From a candidate division LCP-89 bacterium (GTDB lineage: Bacteria; Electryoneota; B3-LCP), in NCBI GenBank assembly GCA_025774735.1, contig JALGZU010000066.1, positions 1 to 11,948 of the forward strand: 11,948 nt of DNA, in the 5' to 3' direction. Below are positions 1 to 7,191 of the stretch, piece after piece (position 1 is the stretch's first letter; every line of letters begins with the position of its first letter). Under the pieces are notes generated by a model, which saw nothing but the letters and a program-made list of their open reading frames with translations, was not told where the DNA came from and did no database searches. The position numbers and the translations under genes were made by a program.

Positions 1-861
1 CACAGTGACGGATTTTTAACGGCGGCAGGATCGGGCGTGGCGACGGGTGGGCTGCCGGGATCGGCGGGTGTGCCGGAGGACATTACTCGAAATACCCTTT
101 CCATAATATATAATGATCTTTCCAGCGTCGAAAGGGTCTTTAATAAGCGGGGCGGCGAGATCGCGGCGGTGATCGTGGAGCCGATTGCGGCGAACATGGG
201 GGTGGTGTTGCCCCGTGATGGATTTCTGGAGGGATTACGAAATTTGACGACAAAGTACGGTACGCTGTTGATTTTCGACGAGGTGATCACCGGCTTCCGG
301 GTGGCTCGAGGGGGTGCCAGCGAGCTTTACGGCGTGATTCCTGACCTGGTTTGCCTGGGGAAGATCCTGGGCGGCGGTCTGCCCACCGGCGCTTTAGGAG
401 GGCGAGGGGAAATCATGGAGAAGCTGGCTCCACTGGGTGACGTTTACCAGGCCGGAACCCTGTCTGGGAATCCGATTTCTGTGGCTGCGGGGATCGCGAC
501 GCTGAAGGAACTGAACCATCCCGCATTATATACTAACCTTGGAAAGACGACGGAGCTGTTGGCGACGGGATTGCGCGAGAGATTCGATGCGGCGGGCATC
601 CCGGTACAGTTAAATTGGGCGACGGGATTGTTGACTGTTTTCTTTTCAACAGGTTTGGTGACGGATTTCAGCTCTTCGAAGGCGAGTAACGCGGGCATTT
701 TTTGCCGTTTTTTCAAGAAAATGTTAGAAAACAACATCTATCTGCCCCCTTCTCCATTCGAAGCCTGGTTTCTTTCCACCCAGCACGGCGATGAAGAGAC
801 GGCAGCGACGCTGTGCGCCGCGGAGGCGTCTATCGAACAGATTAAGACGACTATAACGTAG
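1..861 (+). CDS. hemL: Glutamate-1-semialdehyde 2,1-aminomutase, 3' part (5' end outside window)
   Basis: The frame is open from base 1 and gives 286 residues of an enzyme that is usually about 430 residues long, so roughly the first third is missing. HemL is a PLP-dependent class III aminotransferase-fold enzyme that converts glutamate-1-semialdehyde to 5-aminolevulinate in the C5 tetrapyrrole pathway. The visible part starts in the conserved HSDGFLTAAGSG-like segment. It continues through the PLP-ring aspartate in LIFDEVITGFR (codon 277-279) and the Schiff-base lysine in LGKILGGG (codon 361-363), then YQAGTLSGNP, which is typical of HemL rather than other class III aminotransferases. GTG 37 is an internal valine, not a start. 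The stop is TAG 859-861. Its place just upstream of dsr genes suggests precursor supply for siroheme, but it is separated from dsrA by a stem-loop and a strong promoter, so it is probably transcribed separately. Confidence 0.93.
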   Translation, partial: HSDGFLTAAGSGVATGGLPGSAGVPEDITRNTLSIIYNDLSSVERVFNKRGGEIAAVIVEPIAANMGVVLPRDGFLEGLRNLTTKYGTLLIFDEVITGFRVARGGASELYGVIPDLVCLGKILGGGLPTGALGGRGEIMEKLAPLGDVYQAGTLSGNPISVAAGIATLKELNHPALYTNLGKTTELLATGLRERFDAAGIPVQLNWATGLLTVFFSTGLVTDFSSSKASNAGIFCRFFKKMLENNIYLPPSPFEAWFLSTQHGDEETAATLCAAEASIEQIKTTIT

Positions 862-886
862 ATTATTGGCATTCATGCCAGTAATC
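861..886 (+). terminator. Stem-loop directly after hemL, possible terminator
   Basis: An 11-bp inverted repeat (GATTATTGGCA 861-871 and TGCCAGTAATC 876-886) encloses a TTCA tetraloop. It has one T-G position that would be a U-G wobble in RNA. It begins on the last base of the hemL stop codon. No T-run follows (the next bases are AACAGC), so it is not a canonical intrinsic terminator. It may act as an mRNA 3'-end hairpin. Confidence 0.45.
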
Positions 887-976
887 AACAGCTTCAGAAA
901 AACTTCCCAAAAGACTCCGAAGTATCGGTAATTTTTCCCCATTAAAGAAGCGAAGAGAAATTTTTCACTTATTTGC

Positions 977-1005
977 TTGACATTTCCGGTTTGGTTTGCT
1001 ATATT
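977..1005 (+). promoter_or_regulatory. Probable sigma70-type promoter for the dsrABDNLC group
   Basis: A perfect -35 hexamer TTGACA (977-982) is followed after exactly 17 bases by TATATT (1000-1005), one base off TATAAT. A TGC just before it (997-999) also fits an extended -10. The surroundings are AT-rich. Transcription would start near 1012, leaving an untranslated leader of about 113 nt before dsrA. Nothing else in the gap matches as well. Confidence 0.7.
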
Positions 1006-1021
1006 TATAACAACTCGAGGA

Positions 1022-1037
1022 CGTGAAAAATATCACT
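1022..1037. promoter_or_regulatory. CRP/FNR-family-like operator palindrome
   Basis: The sequence has the perfect dyad GTGA (1023-1026)-N6-TCAC (1033-1036), the core of the CRP/FNR-superfamily consensus TGTGA-N6-TCACA. HcpR-type regulators of sulfate reducers have been predicted to use related motifs. The centre is about 18 bases downstream of the start predicted from the 977-1005 promoter, a position that suits repression. If a weaker start near 1099 (TATAAA at 1087-1092) is used, the centre would lie near -70, a class I activator position. Function is inferred from sequence only. Confidence 0.45.
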
Positions 1038-1041
1038 AACC

Positions 1042-1068
1042 CTGTTAAGGATTTGACATCCTATACAG
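1042..1068. repeat. Imperfect 27-bp dyad in the dsrA leader
   Basis: CTGT (1042-1045) pairs with ACAG (1065-1068), and AGGAT (1048-1052) pairs with ATCCT (1058-1062). A 2x2 mismatch separates the two helices and the loop is TTGAC. It lies in the predicted untranslated leader between the GTGA-N6-TCAC site and the dsrA ribosome binding site. It could be a second operator or an RNA hairpin. Confidence 0.35.
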
Positions 1069-1113
1069 CCGAGCAAAACAACACTCTATAAAGAAAAACA
1101 AATTTAGTATAGC

Positions 1114-1119
1114 AAGGAG
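1114..1119 (+). promoter_or_regulatory. Ribosome binding site of dsrA
   Basis: AAGGAG lies 5 bases before ATG 1125. This fixes the start of dsrA at a point where the protein begins with the family-typical N-terminus ([15 protein letters not shown]). Confidence 0.8.
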
Positions 1120-1124
1120 ACACC

Positions 1125-2304
1125 ATGGCGGACGATCTTCCAAAAACGCCTCAACTCGACGAGCTGGAAAAGGGTCCCTGGCCGAGCTTCGTCACAGAAA
1201 TCAAGATGGCCGCGAAGAAAAGTGCGGCGTCCCGAGATCTCCTGGGTCTGCTGGAGCAGTCCTACGACGAGAAGATCGGGCACTGGAAGCACGGCGGCAT
1301 CGTGGGCGTGCTCGGGTACGGCGGCGGGGTCATCGGCCGTTACTGCGACGTGCCGGAGAAATATCCCGATGTAGCTCACTTCCACACGATGCGCATCCAC
1401 CGAGGCTCTGCGCAAGGTTTGCGACATCTGGGAAGAGCACGGATCGGGGATCACGAACATGCACGGCTCCACGGGCGACATTATTCTGTTGGGCACCACC
1501 ACGGACAACCTGGAGCCGACGTTCGAGAAGCTGACCAAAGCCGGCTTCGACCTGGGCGGATCGGGTTCCGACGTGCGGACCCCATCCTGCTGTTTAGGCC
1601 AGAGCCGCTGCGAATGGGCCTGTTACGACACCATGGCCACCTGCCACGATTTCACGATCGACTTCCAGGACGAGCTGCACCGGCCGGCGTTCCCGTACAA
1701 GTTCAAGTTCAAGTTTTCGGGCTGTCCGAACGACTGCGTGGCATCGGTGGCTCGCGCCGACCTCTCCGTTATCGGAACCTGGCGCGATGACATCCGCATG
1801 GACAAGGGTGCCATCACCGAGTACGCCTCGAACGGCATCGACATTCAGAAAGAGATCGTGGATCTGTGTCCAGCCAAATGCATGGAATGGGACGGCAAGG
1901 AGCTGAAGATCGATAACAGCTACTGCCGGCACTGCATGCACTGCATCAACGTGATGCCGAAAGCGCTGCGTCCGGGCACGGACACGGGAGCCTGCATCCT
2001 GATCGGTTCGAAAGCCCCCATCATCGAGGGTGCGCTGCTGTCTTCGGTGCTGTTCCCCTTCATCAAGATGGAGCCTCCTTACAAGGAATTGAAGGACACC
2101 ATCGAAGCGATCTGGGATCTCTGGTGTGAAGAGGGCAAGAACCGCGAGCGCATCGGTGAGTTCATCCAGCGCGTGGGCATGGGTAATTTCCTGGAAATGA
2201 TCGAGATCGACCCCACTCCCGAAATGGTCGCGTTTCCGCGCGAAAATCCGTACGTCTTCTACGAGGAATACTTCGAAGAAGACGACGAAGAGGAGGAAGG
2301 TTAG
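1125..2304 (+). pseudogene. dsrA: Dissimilatory sulfite reductase alpha subunit, broken by a frameshift near 1400
   Basis: DsrA and DsrB form the cytoplasmic alpha2beta2 sulfite reductase. The gene reads in two frames. Residues 1-92 (1125-1400) run in one frame through [20 protein letters not shown]. The rest (about 1396-2304) runs in another frame from [18 protein letters not shown] to the end. The first frame stops at 1790 after a nonsense tail. The second frame keeps the siroheme-[4Fe-4S] cysteines ([13 protein letters not shown], then CPNDC), the lysine-rich YKFKFKF active-site strand and the inserted ferredoxin domain (CPAKC, CRHCMHC). Compared with Desulfovibrio DsrA as I remember it, about seven residues (QPSGKYY-like) are missing at the junction. 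A 26-nt loss fits this and explains the frame; repaired, the protein would be about 401 residues. The C-terminus is unusually acidic (EEYFEEDDEEEEG). Because the downstream genes are intact, an assembly or sequencing error is as likely as a real mutation. Confidence 0.9.
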
Positions 2305-2353
2305 GAGTGCGGATTACAGATCATCCATTCAATGCAAGAAATTAACCAGCTAT

Positions 2354-2360
2354 AAAGGAG
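2354..2360 (+). promoter_or_regulatory. Ribosome binding site of dsrB
   Basis: AAAGGAG lies 7 bases before ATG 2368 and supports that start over the second methionine codon three codons later (2377). Confidence 0.75.
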
Positions 2361-2367
2361 CTTTCTA

Positions 2368-3447
2368 ATGGTTGACATGAAAGATAGAATTACCGATATA
2401 GGCCCACCGCATTACGAGCAGTTTCTGCCACCGGCCATCAAGGCCAACTACGGCAAATGGAAGTACCACGAGCAGGTCAAGACGGGCGTGCTGAAGCACG
2501 TATCGGAGACCGGCGACGAGGTTTACACAGTGCGGGCGGGCGGATCCCGGCTGATGAGCGTCGAAAAGATCCGTATGATCTGCGACCTGGCCGACAAGTA
2601 CTGCGAAGGGCATTTACGCTTTACCAGTCGTCACAACATCGAGTTCATGTTCACCGACGAGAAGAACATCGAGCCGTTGATCGCCGATCTGAAGGCGATC
2701 GGGCATCCGGTGGGCGGGACCGGCCCGGGCATCACCAGCATGGTGCACACCCAGGGCTGGATTCACTGCCATTCGGCAGCGACGGACGCTTCGGGCATCG
2801 TCAAGGCGGTCATGGACGAGGTGATCGGGCACTTTGAGAATGCGGACCTGCCCGCCAAGTGCCGCATCGCGCTGGCCTGCTGCCTGAATATGTGCGGGGC
2901 CGTGCACTGTTCGGACATCGCCATTCTAGGCATCCATCGGCGTCCGCCGAAGGTCAACTACGCGACCCTGCCGAAGCAATGCGAGATTCCCAATGTTGTG
3001 TCGTCGTGCCCGACGGCAGCGATAAAGCCGGCGATGATCGATGGCAAGCAGTCAGTAGAGATCGACGAGGACCGCTGCATGTTCTGTGCGAACTGCTACA
3101 CGGTTTGCCCGTCCCTGCCTCTGAACAACCCGTTGAACGACGGCGTTTCCATCTGGGTGGGCGGCAAGGTCTCCAACGCCCGTCACGAGCCGATGTTTTC
3201 GAAACTGGCCGTGCCGTACATCGAGAACAATCCTCCACGGTGGCCGGAAGTCGTCGAGGCGATCGTCAACATTATCAACGTCTGGAAGGACGACGCCCGC
3301 AAGTACGAGCGCATCGGCGAATGGATCGATCGCATCGGCTGGCCGAAGTTCTTCCAAATGACCGGCATCGAATTCCAGAAGGAACACATCGATGACTTCA
3401 AATTCGCCGGTTTGACGTACAAACGTTCCGTGCATCTTACCTATTAG
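2368..3447 (+). CDS. dsrB: Dissimilatory sulfite reductase beta subunit
   Basis: This 359-residue protein is full length for the family. DsrB pairs with DsrA and provides ligands of the catalytic siroheme-[4Fe-4S] centre that reduces sulfite in the cytoplasm. The N-terminal half holds [15 protein letters not shown] and [12 protein letters not shown]. The cluster cysteines are C134 (QGWIHCH) and C171, C172 and C176 (ACCLNMCG). A ferredoxin domain follows, with C214 (SCPTAA) and [12 protein letters not shown] (C237, C240, C243, C247). The C-terminal part, with [20 protein letters not shown], is typical of DsrB. It follows dsrA after 63 nt and precedes dsrD by 11 nt. No lesion is visible, in contrast to dsrA. 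Confidence 0.97.
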   Translation: MVDMKDRITDIGPPHYEQFLPPAIKANYGKWKYHEQVKTGVLKHVSETGDEVYTVRAGGSRLMSVEKIRMICDLADKYCEGHLRFTSRHNIEFMFTDEKNIEPLIADLKAIGHPVGGTGPGITSMVHTQGWIHCHSAATDASGIVKAVMDEVIGHFENADLPAKCRIALACCLNMCGAVHCSDIAILGIHRRPPKVNYATLPKQCEIPNVVSSCPTAAIKPAMIDGKQSVEIDEDRCMFCANCYTVCPSLPLNNPLNDGVSIWVGGKVSNARHEPMFSKLAVPYIENNPPRWPEVVEAIVNIINVWKDDARKYERIGEWIDRIGWPKFFQMTGIEFQKEHIDDFKFAGLTYKRSVHLTY

Positions 3448-3458
3448 AGAGGTCACGA

Positions 3459-3710
3459 ATGGCCGACATGCTAAGCGTAGACGAAGTCGCTAACGCTATG
3501 TACGAGATGATCAAGGATGCCACCGGCCTGAGGAAACTCAAGCCGATGGACCTGACCAAGAACATCATAGAAGCGTACGGCGACCGGGTCGATAAAAAAC
3601 TCTGCAAGGCCGCGATCAAGGAATTGATCAATTCGGAAAAGTGTGTGTACACCTATTTCGGGGGGAGCTACGTCGAGCTGACTCCCGAAGAGGGTGCAGC
3701 ACCAAAATAG
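3459..3710 (+). CDS. dsrD: DsrD, small activator of sulfite reductase
   Basis: This 83-residue protein has the usual DsrD length (about 78) and place, right after dsrB. The pattern is a helical N-terminus (LSVDEVANAMYEMIKDATG), a recognition-type helix (DKKLCKAAIKELINSEK) and a C-terminal beta-hairpin (CVYTYFGGSYVELTP). This matches the known winged-helix fold. DsrD was once thought to bind DNA; later work describes it as an allosteric activator of DsrAB. A GAGAGG at 3447-3452 precedes ATG 3459; ATG 3468 is a possible alternative. Presence of dsrD is usually taken as a marker of the reductive direction. Sequence identity to well-studied DsrDs looks modest, so the call rests on length, fold pattern and position. 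Confidence 0.87.
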   Translation: MADMLSVDEVANAMYEMIKDATGLRKLKPMDLTKNIIEAYGDRVDKKLCKAAIKELINSEKCVYTYFGGSYVELTPEEGAAPK

Positions 3711-3744
3711 CCCGAATTCACCTTGACCGGGCCTCCAAAGCTAC

Positions 3745-5142
3745 ATGTCTGATAACTTAACCGTTCCGCGCATCGTCATCGCGGGGACGGGCGGAGATTC
3801 AGGAAAAACCCTCGTCTCCATGGGGCTGGCCGTCTCATGGAGACGAGCCGGCAATAGCGTCGCCGTATTCAAGAAGGGTCCTGACTACATCGATGCGGCG
3901 TGGCTCGAATACGCTTCGGGCTGCAAGGCGAGGAATTTAGACACCTACATGATGGGCGAGGAAGGGGTCCTGAACTCCTTCTTTCGCAACAGTGTGAACG
4001 CGGATATCTGCCTGATTGAAGGCAACCGCGGGCTCTTTGACGGGGCGGACACCGAAGGGACTCACAGCACAGCTGAACTGGCGAAGCTGCTGAAGACCCC
4101 GGTGATCCTGGTACTCGACATCACCAAGGTCACGAGGACGGCTGCGGCTGTGGTCCTGGGCTGCCTTCAGCTCGACCCGGACGTCGAGCTGGCCGGGGTC
4201 ATTCTGAACAACGCGGCCGGAGAACGGCACGAAAAGGTCGTGCGGGCGAGCATCGAATCCATCACCGGCATTCCGGTACTGGGTGCGATTCCCCGAATCA
4301 AGGATCGAGATTTACTCCCGGACCGGCACCTGGGGCTGGTTACACCTCAGGAGCATCCTGACATCAACGGCGTTGCGGAGAAGACCGCCGAGATCATTGA
4401 CAGTTATACGGACGCAGGCCGAATTCAGAGCCTGGCTGAAGCGGCACCGGCCTCCAGCGTTGATGTCTCCCTTCCAGACGCAGACGTTACTCACGAGAGA
4501 ACGGTGCGCATCGCCTATTTCAGCGATTCCGCTTTTACGTTCTATTACCAGGACAACCTGGACGCGCTGGAATCAGCCGGAGCGGAGTTGATCCCGGTTT
4601 CATCGCTGAAGAGCGACACACTGCCGCCCTGCGCCGGTCTTTATATCGGGGGCGGCTTTCCGGAGACCCACGCTGAGCGGTTAGCGCGCAACACGGCTCT
4701 TTTAGAATCAGTCCGGACGGCCGCGGAGGAGGGTCTGCCGATCTTCGCGGAATGCGGCGGGTTGATTTTCCTATGCCGCTCCATCACTTTTAAGAATAAT
4801 ACTTATCTGATGGCGGGGGTTTTCCCGCTGGATCTGGGGATGACGGCAAGACCTCAGGGGCATGGGTACATGGAGGTAGAAGTCGACGCCGAGAATCCCT
4901 TTTTCACGCCGGGGGACGTTCTACGGGGGCACGAGTTTCATTACAGCCAGATCAGCTCCGGCCTGGAAGGGATTAAGAGTATTTACACCGTCCGGCGCGG
5001 TACGGGGTGCAGCCAGGGCCGGGACGGCTTGATCCACAAGAGCGTATTAGCCAGCTACCTGCACCTGCACGCCGGGGGCGCTCCTCAGTGGGCATCAAAC
5101 TTCGTCAACCTGGCAATGGATTATCAAAACAACGAGACATAG
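3745..5142 (+). CDS. dsrN: DsrN, siroheme amidase (cobyrinate a,c-diamide synthase CobB/CbiA family)
   Basis: This 465-residue protein has the full CobB/CbiA architecture. An N-terminal ATP-binding domain begins with the P-loop GTGGDSGKT (14-22), followed by KKGPDYID and IEGNRGLFDG, both signatures of the family. A C-terminal class I glutamine amidotransferase domain has the nucleophile C337 in FAECGGL and a histidine-rich SYLHLHAGG near the end (His440 and His442). CobB/CbiA enzymes amidate acetate side chains of cobyrinate. Inside dsr operons the homologue is called DsrN and is thought to amidate siroheme into the siroamide found in DsrAB. ATG 3745 has no clear ribosome binding site, so translation may be coupled to dsrD, which ends 34 nt earlier. 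A true cobalamin enzyme is possible, but no cobalamin genes are nearby. Confidence 0.93.
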   Translation: MSDNLTVPRIVIAGTGGDSGKTLVSMGLAVSWRRAGNSVAVFKKGPDYIDAAWLEYASGCKARNLDTYMMGEEGVLNSFFRNSVNADICLIEGNRGLFDGADTEGTHSTAELAKLLKTPVILVLDITKVTRTAAAVVLGCLQLDPDVELAGVILNNAAGERHEKVVRASIESITGIPVLGAIPRIKDRDLLPDRHLGLVTPQEHPDINGVAEKTAEIIDSYTDAGRIQSLAEAAPASSVDVSLPDADVTHERTVRIAYFSDSAFTFYYQDNLDALESAGAELIPVSSLKSDTLPPCAGLYIGGGFPETHAERLARNTALLESVRTAAEEGLPIFAECGGLIFLCRSITFKNNTYLMAGVFPLDLGMTARPQGHGYMEVEVDAENPFFTPGDVLRGHEFHYSQISSGLEGIKSIYTVRRGTGCSQGRDGLIHKSVLASYLHLHAGGAPQWASNFVNLAMDYQNNET

Positions 5143-5144
5143 AC

Positions 5145-6821
5145 ATGCCGAAAGTCGTAAAAAGAAAAAAGAAGGGGATTCGATCATTTTCCAGTGGAGG
5201 ATCAGCGGTAGAGTCGTCGCCGCTCCGACCTAAAAAAATAGAAAAGATGGCTCCGTGCCTCGACGGCTGCCCAAACGAGAACGATATCCGGGGTATTATT
5301 TCTGCTCTGAACCTGGCGGAGAAGCACGGGCGAACTCGCGAAGAGTCTTACATGGACGCCTGGGAGATCGTGGCGAAGACGAACCCGTATCCGGCGGTCT
5401 GTGGCCGGGTTTGTCCGCATCCCTGCGAAAGCAGCTGCAACCGTCAACACAAAGACAGTCCCGTGGCCATCAACAACCTGGAGAGATTCATCGGCGACTA
5501 CGGGCTGGAGCACAATTTCCAGTTTTCGAAACCGACAGAGAAGCACGACGAGAAGATTGCCGTGATCGGCGCCGGACCGGCCGGGATGTCCTGCGCGTAC
5601 CAGCTGGCGAAGTTGGGCTATCCCGTGACGGTTTTCGAGGCGTTCCCCAAGGCGGGCGGGATGCTCCGTTACGGTATTCCGGCCTATCGTCTCCCCCGTG
5701 AGATACTGGATGCAGAGACTCAACGCATCCTAGACCTGGGCGTGGAATTGAAGACTGACACGGCGATCGGCAGGGACATCCCTTATAAAGATCTGCAGAA
5801 GGAATACAAAGTTATCTTCGTCGGCATCGGAGCTCACCAGGGCAAGAAGCTGGGATTGGACGGTGAAGATGCGGACAACCTCTGGACCGGGACGCATTTC
5901 CTGAACAAAATCAACTCGGGCGATAGCATTGATGTGGGAGACCACGTGGTGGTCATCGGGGGCGGGGATACCGCGGTCGATGCGGCGCGCGTTTCCCGGC
6001 GGCTGGGCGCCAAGGTGACTATCCTCTACCGGCGCACTCGCACGGAGATGCCCGCCATCGACGAAGAGGTGGTCGGCGCCGATGAAGAGGGAGTCGAACT
6101 CGTCTTCCTGGCTGCTCCCAAGGAACTCAAGAGGAATAACGGACGCGCCACTGGCATGATCTGCCAGCGTATGGAATTAGGCGAACCGGACGATTCGGGT
6201 CGGCGGCGCCCCGTTCCAATCGAGGGGGACACCTACGAGATGGACTGCTCGACGATCATCGCGGCGATCAGCCAGGAACCCGATTTCGCAGGATTCGAGG
6301 ATTTACGTGAAGGCCGTAGCTGGATCAAGGGTGACGATCGCGGGCACACGCTAGTGGAAGGCCTCTACACCGGTGGCGACGCCATGGACCTGGGCTTGGT
6401 TACCATTGCCATATACCAGGGCCGGCGCGCGGCGGATACGATCCACCGTGAGCTGCGCAGCCTGACGCTGTCGGAAGACGAAAAGGAGAAAATCATCTCG
6501 CACGAGAAGATGCTACTCACCTATTATGAAGAGGCTGTCCGCCACGAAGCGCCGCACCTGGATCCGGAAATCCGGTTGAAGGACGGGGATGCGGAGATTG
6601 CGAGTACTCTGACAGTTGAGGAAGCTCTGGCCGAAGCGGCCCGCTGCATGACCTGCGGGACCTGCGCCGAGTGCGGCCAGTGCTGGTCTTACTGCCAGGA
6701 CGGAGCCATCAAGAAACCGGTGATCAAGGGCGAGCCGTACACCTTCAAGATGGAGTTCTGCAACGGTTGCAAGAAATGCGAAGAACAGTGTCCTTGTGGT
6801 TATATCGAGATGCACTTATAA
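5145..6821 (+). CDS. dsrL: DsrL-type NAD(P)H:acceptor iron-sulfur flavoprotein
   Basis: This 558-residue protein belongs to the glutamate synthase small-subunit-like family. Order of domains: a basic leader (residues 1-34, KRKKK at 6-10); an N-terminal [4Fe-4S] domain (C38, C42, C86, C90, C94, C98); an FAD Rossmann motif GAGPAG (142-147); an NAD(P)H Rossmann motif IGGGDTAVDAAR (271-282), followed by YRRTRTEMPA; and a C-terminal ferredoxin with C507/C510/C513/C517 and C539/C542/C545/C549. C501 and C504 are extra cysteines before it. In Allochromatium, DsrL copurifies with DsrAB and links it to NAD(H). The arginines after the second Rossmann motif resemble NADPH-using relatives (inference). It is shorter than Allochromatium DsrL (about 650), which suggests another DsrL subgroup. 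ATG 5145 is 2 nt after dsrN; no clear ribosome binding site is seen, and M35 (5247) is a fallback start. Confidence 0.88.
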   Translation: MPKVVKRKKKGIRSFSSGGSAVESSPLRPKKIEKMAPCLDGCPNENDIRGIISALNLAEKHGRTREESYMDAWEIVAKTNPYPAVCGRVCPHPCESSCNRQHKDSPVAINNLERFIGDYGLEHNFQFSKPTEKHDEKIAVIGAGPAGMSCAYQLAKLGYPVTVFEAFPKAGGMLRYGIPAYRLPREILDAETQRILDLGVELKTDTAIGRDIPYKDLQKEYKVIFVGIGAHQGKKLGLDGEDADNLWTGTHFLNKINSGDSIDVGDHVVVIGGGDTAVDAARVSRRLGAKVTILYRRTRTEMPAIDEEVVGADEEGVELVFLAAPKELKRNNGRATGMICQRMELGEPDDSGRRRPVPIEGDTYEMDCSTIIAAISQEPDFAGFEDLREGRSWIKGDDRGHTLVEGLYTGGDAMDLGLVTIAIYQGRRAADTIHRELRSLTLSEDEKEKIISHEKMLLTYYEEAVRHEAPHLDPEIRLKDGDAEIASTLTVEEALAEAARCMTCGTCAECGQCWSYCQDGAIKKPVIKGEPYTFKMEFCNGCKKCEEQCPCGYIEMHL

Positions 6822-6847
6822 TCTATAGAAGACAGTAAGAAAGATTC

Positions 6848-6854
6848 AGGAGGA
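6848..6854 (+). promoter_or_regulatory. Strong ribosome binding site before a GTG start (dsrC)
   Basis: AGGAGGA, nearly the full anti-16S match, lies 7 bases before GTG 6862. It decides for the non-ATG start, which gives the family-typical DsrC N-terminus. It also suggests high translation of dsrC, in line with its abundance in sulfur-metabolising cells. Confidence 0.8.
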
Positions 6855-6861
6855 ATATACC

Positions 6862-7179
6862 GTGCCAACATTTACCTGGGAAGACGTTGAGCTTCAAGTC
6901 GACGAAGACGGTTTCATGGAAGAACCGGAAGCATGGAACGAGCGAGTGGCATTAGCCTTAGCATCAACTGAGGCTGTCGACGAGTTGACCGACGATCACT
7001 GGAAGGTCGTCAACTATCTGCGGGAATATTACCAGCAATTCGGTATTGCGCCGATGATCCGCAAGCTCTGCAAGCAGTCCGGATTTTCGCTGAAAGAGAT
7101 CTACGACATGTTCCCCTCAGGGCCGGCGAAGGGCGCCTGTAAAGTCGCCGGACTTCCCAAACCCACGGGTTGTGTATAG
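6862..7179 (+). CDS. dsrC: DsrC, sulfur-carrier protein and co-substrate of sulfite reductase
   Basis: This 105-residue protein is the usual size. The N-terminal part (FTWEDVELQVDEDGFM) and the helical core (DDHWKVVNYLREYYQQFG) are typical of the DsrC/TusE family. The flexible C-terminal arm carries both redox cysteines, C93 and C104, spaced C-X10-C with C104 penultimate. This identifies true DsrC; TusE keeps only the last one. DsrAB loads sulfur from sulfite onto this arm as a trisulfide, and the DsrMKJOP complex is believed to reduce it. The GPAKGACK segment before C93 is strongly conserved in the family. The start is GTG. A perfect GC hairpin follows directly, so dsrC closes the first gene group. 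Confidence 0.97.
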   Translation: MPTFTWEDVELQVDEDGFMEEPEAWNERVALALASTEAVDELTDDHWKVVNYLREYYQQFGIAPMIRKLCKQSGFSLKEIYDMFPSGPAKGACKVAGLPKPTGCV

Positions 7180-7191
7180 CATTACCCCCCC

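Noticed and set aside
1053..1058. Second TTGACA as a promoter -35 element for dsrA
   Set aside because: No acceptable -10 lies 16-18 bases downstream (about 1075-1082 reads as A/C-rich). The nearest TATAAA is 28 bases away. The motif is also the loop of the 1042-1068 dyad.
1380..1460. Programmed ribosomal frameshift in dsrA
   Set aside because: No slippery sequence stands out, and about seven conserved-region residues are also missing. A deletion or error explains both observations; a frameshift does not.
5007..5144. Upstream extension of dsrL inside dsrN
   Set aside because: This stretch is the dsrN C-terminus read in another frame. Its translation has no family resemblance, and ATG 5145 follows the dsrN stop directly.
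5145..6821. Glutamate synthase small subunit (GltD)
   Set aside because: The core is homologous, but GltD lacks the C-terminal two-cluster ferredoxin. No gltB is present, and the gene sits between dsrN and dsrC.
6862..7179. TusE (tRNA thiolation protein) instead of DsrC
   Set aside because: Both C-terminal cysteines (C93 and C104, C-X10-C) are present; TusE keeps only the last one.
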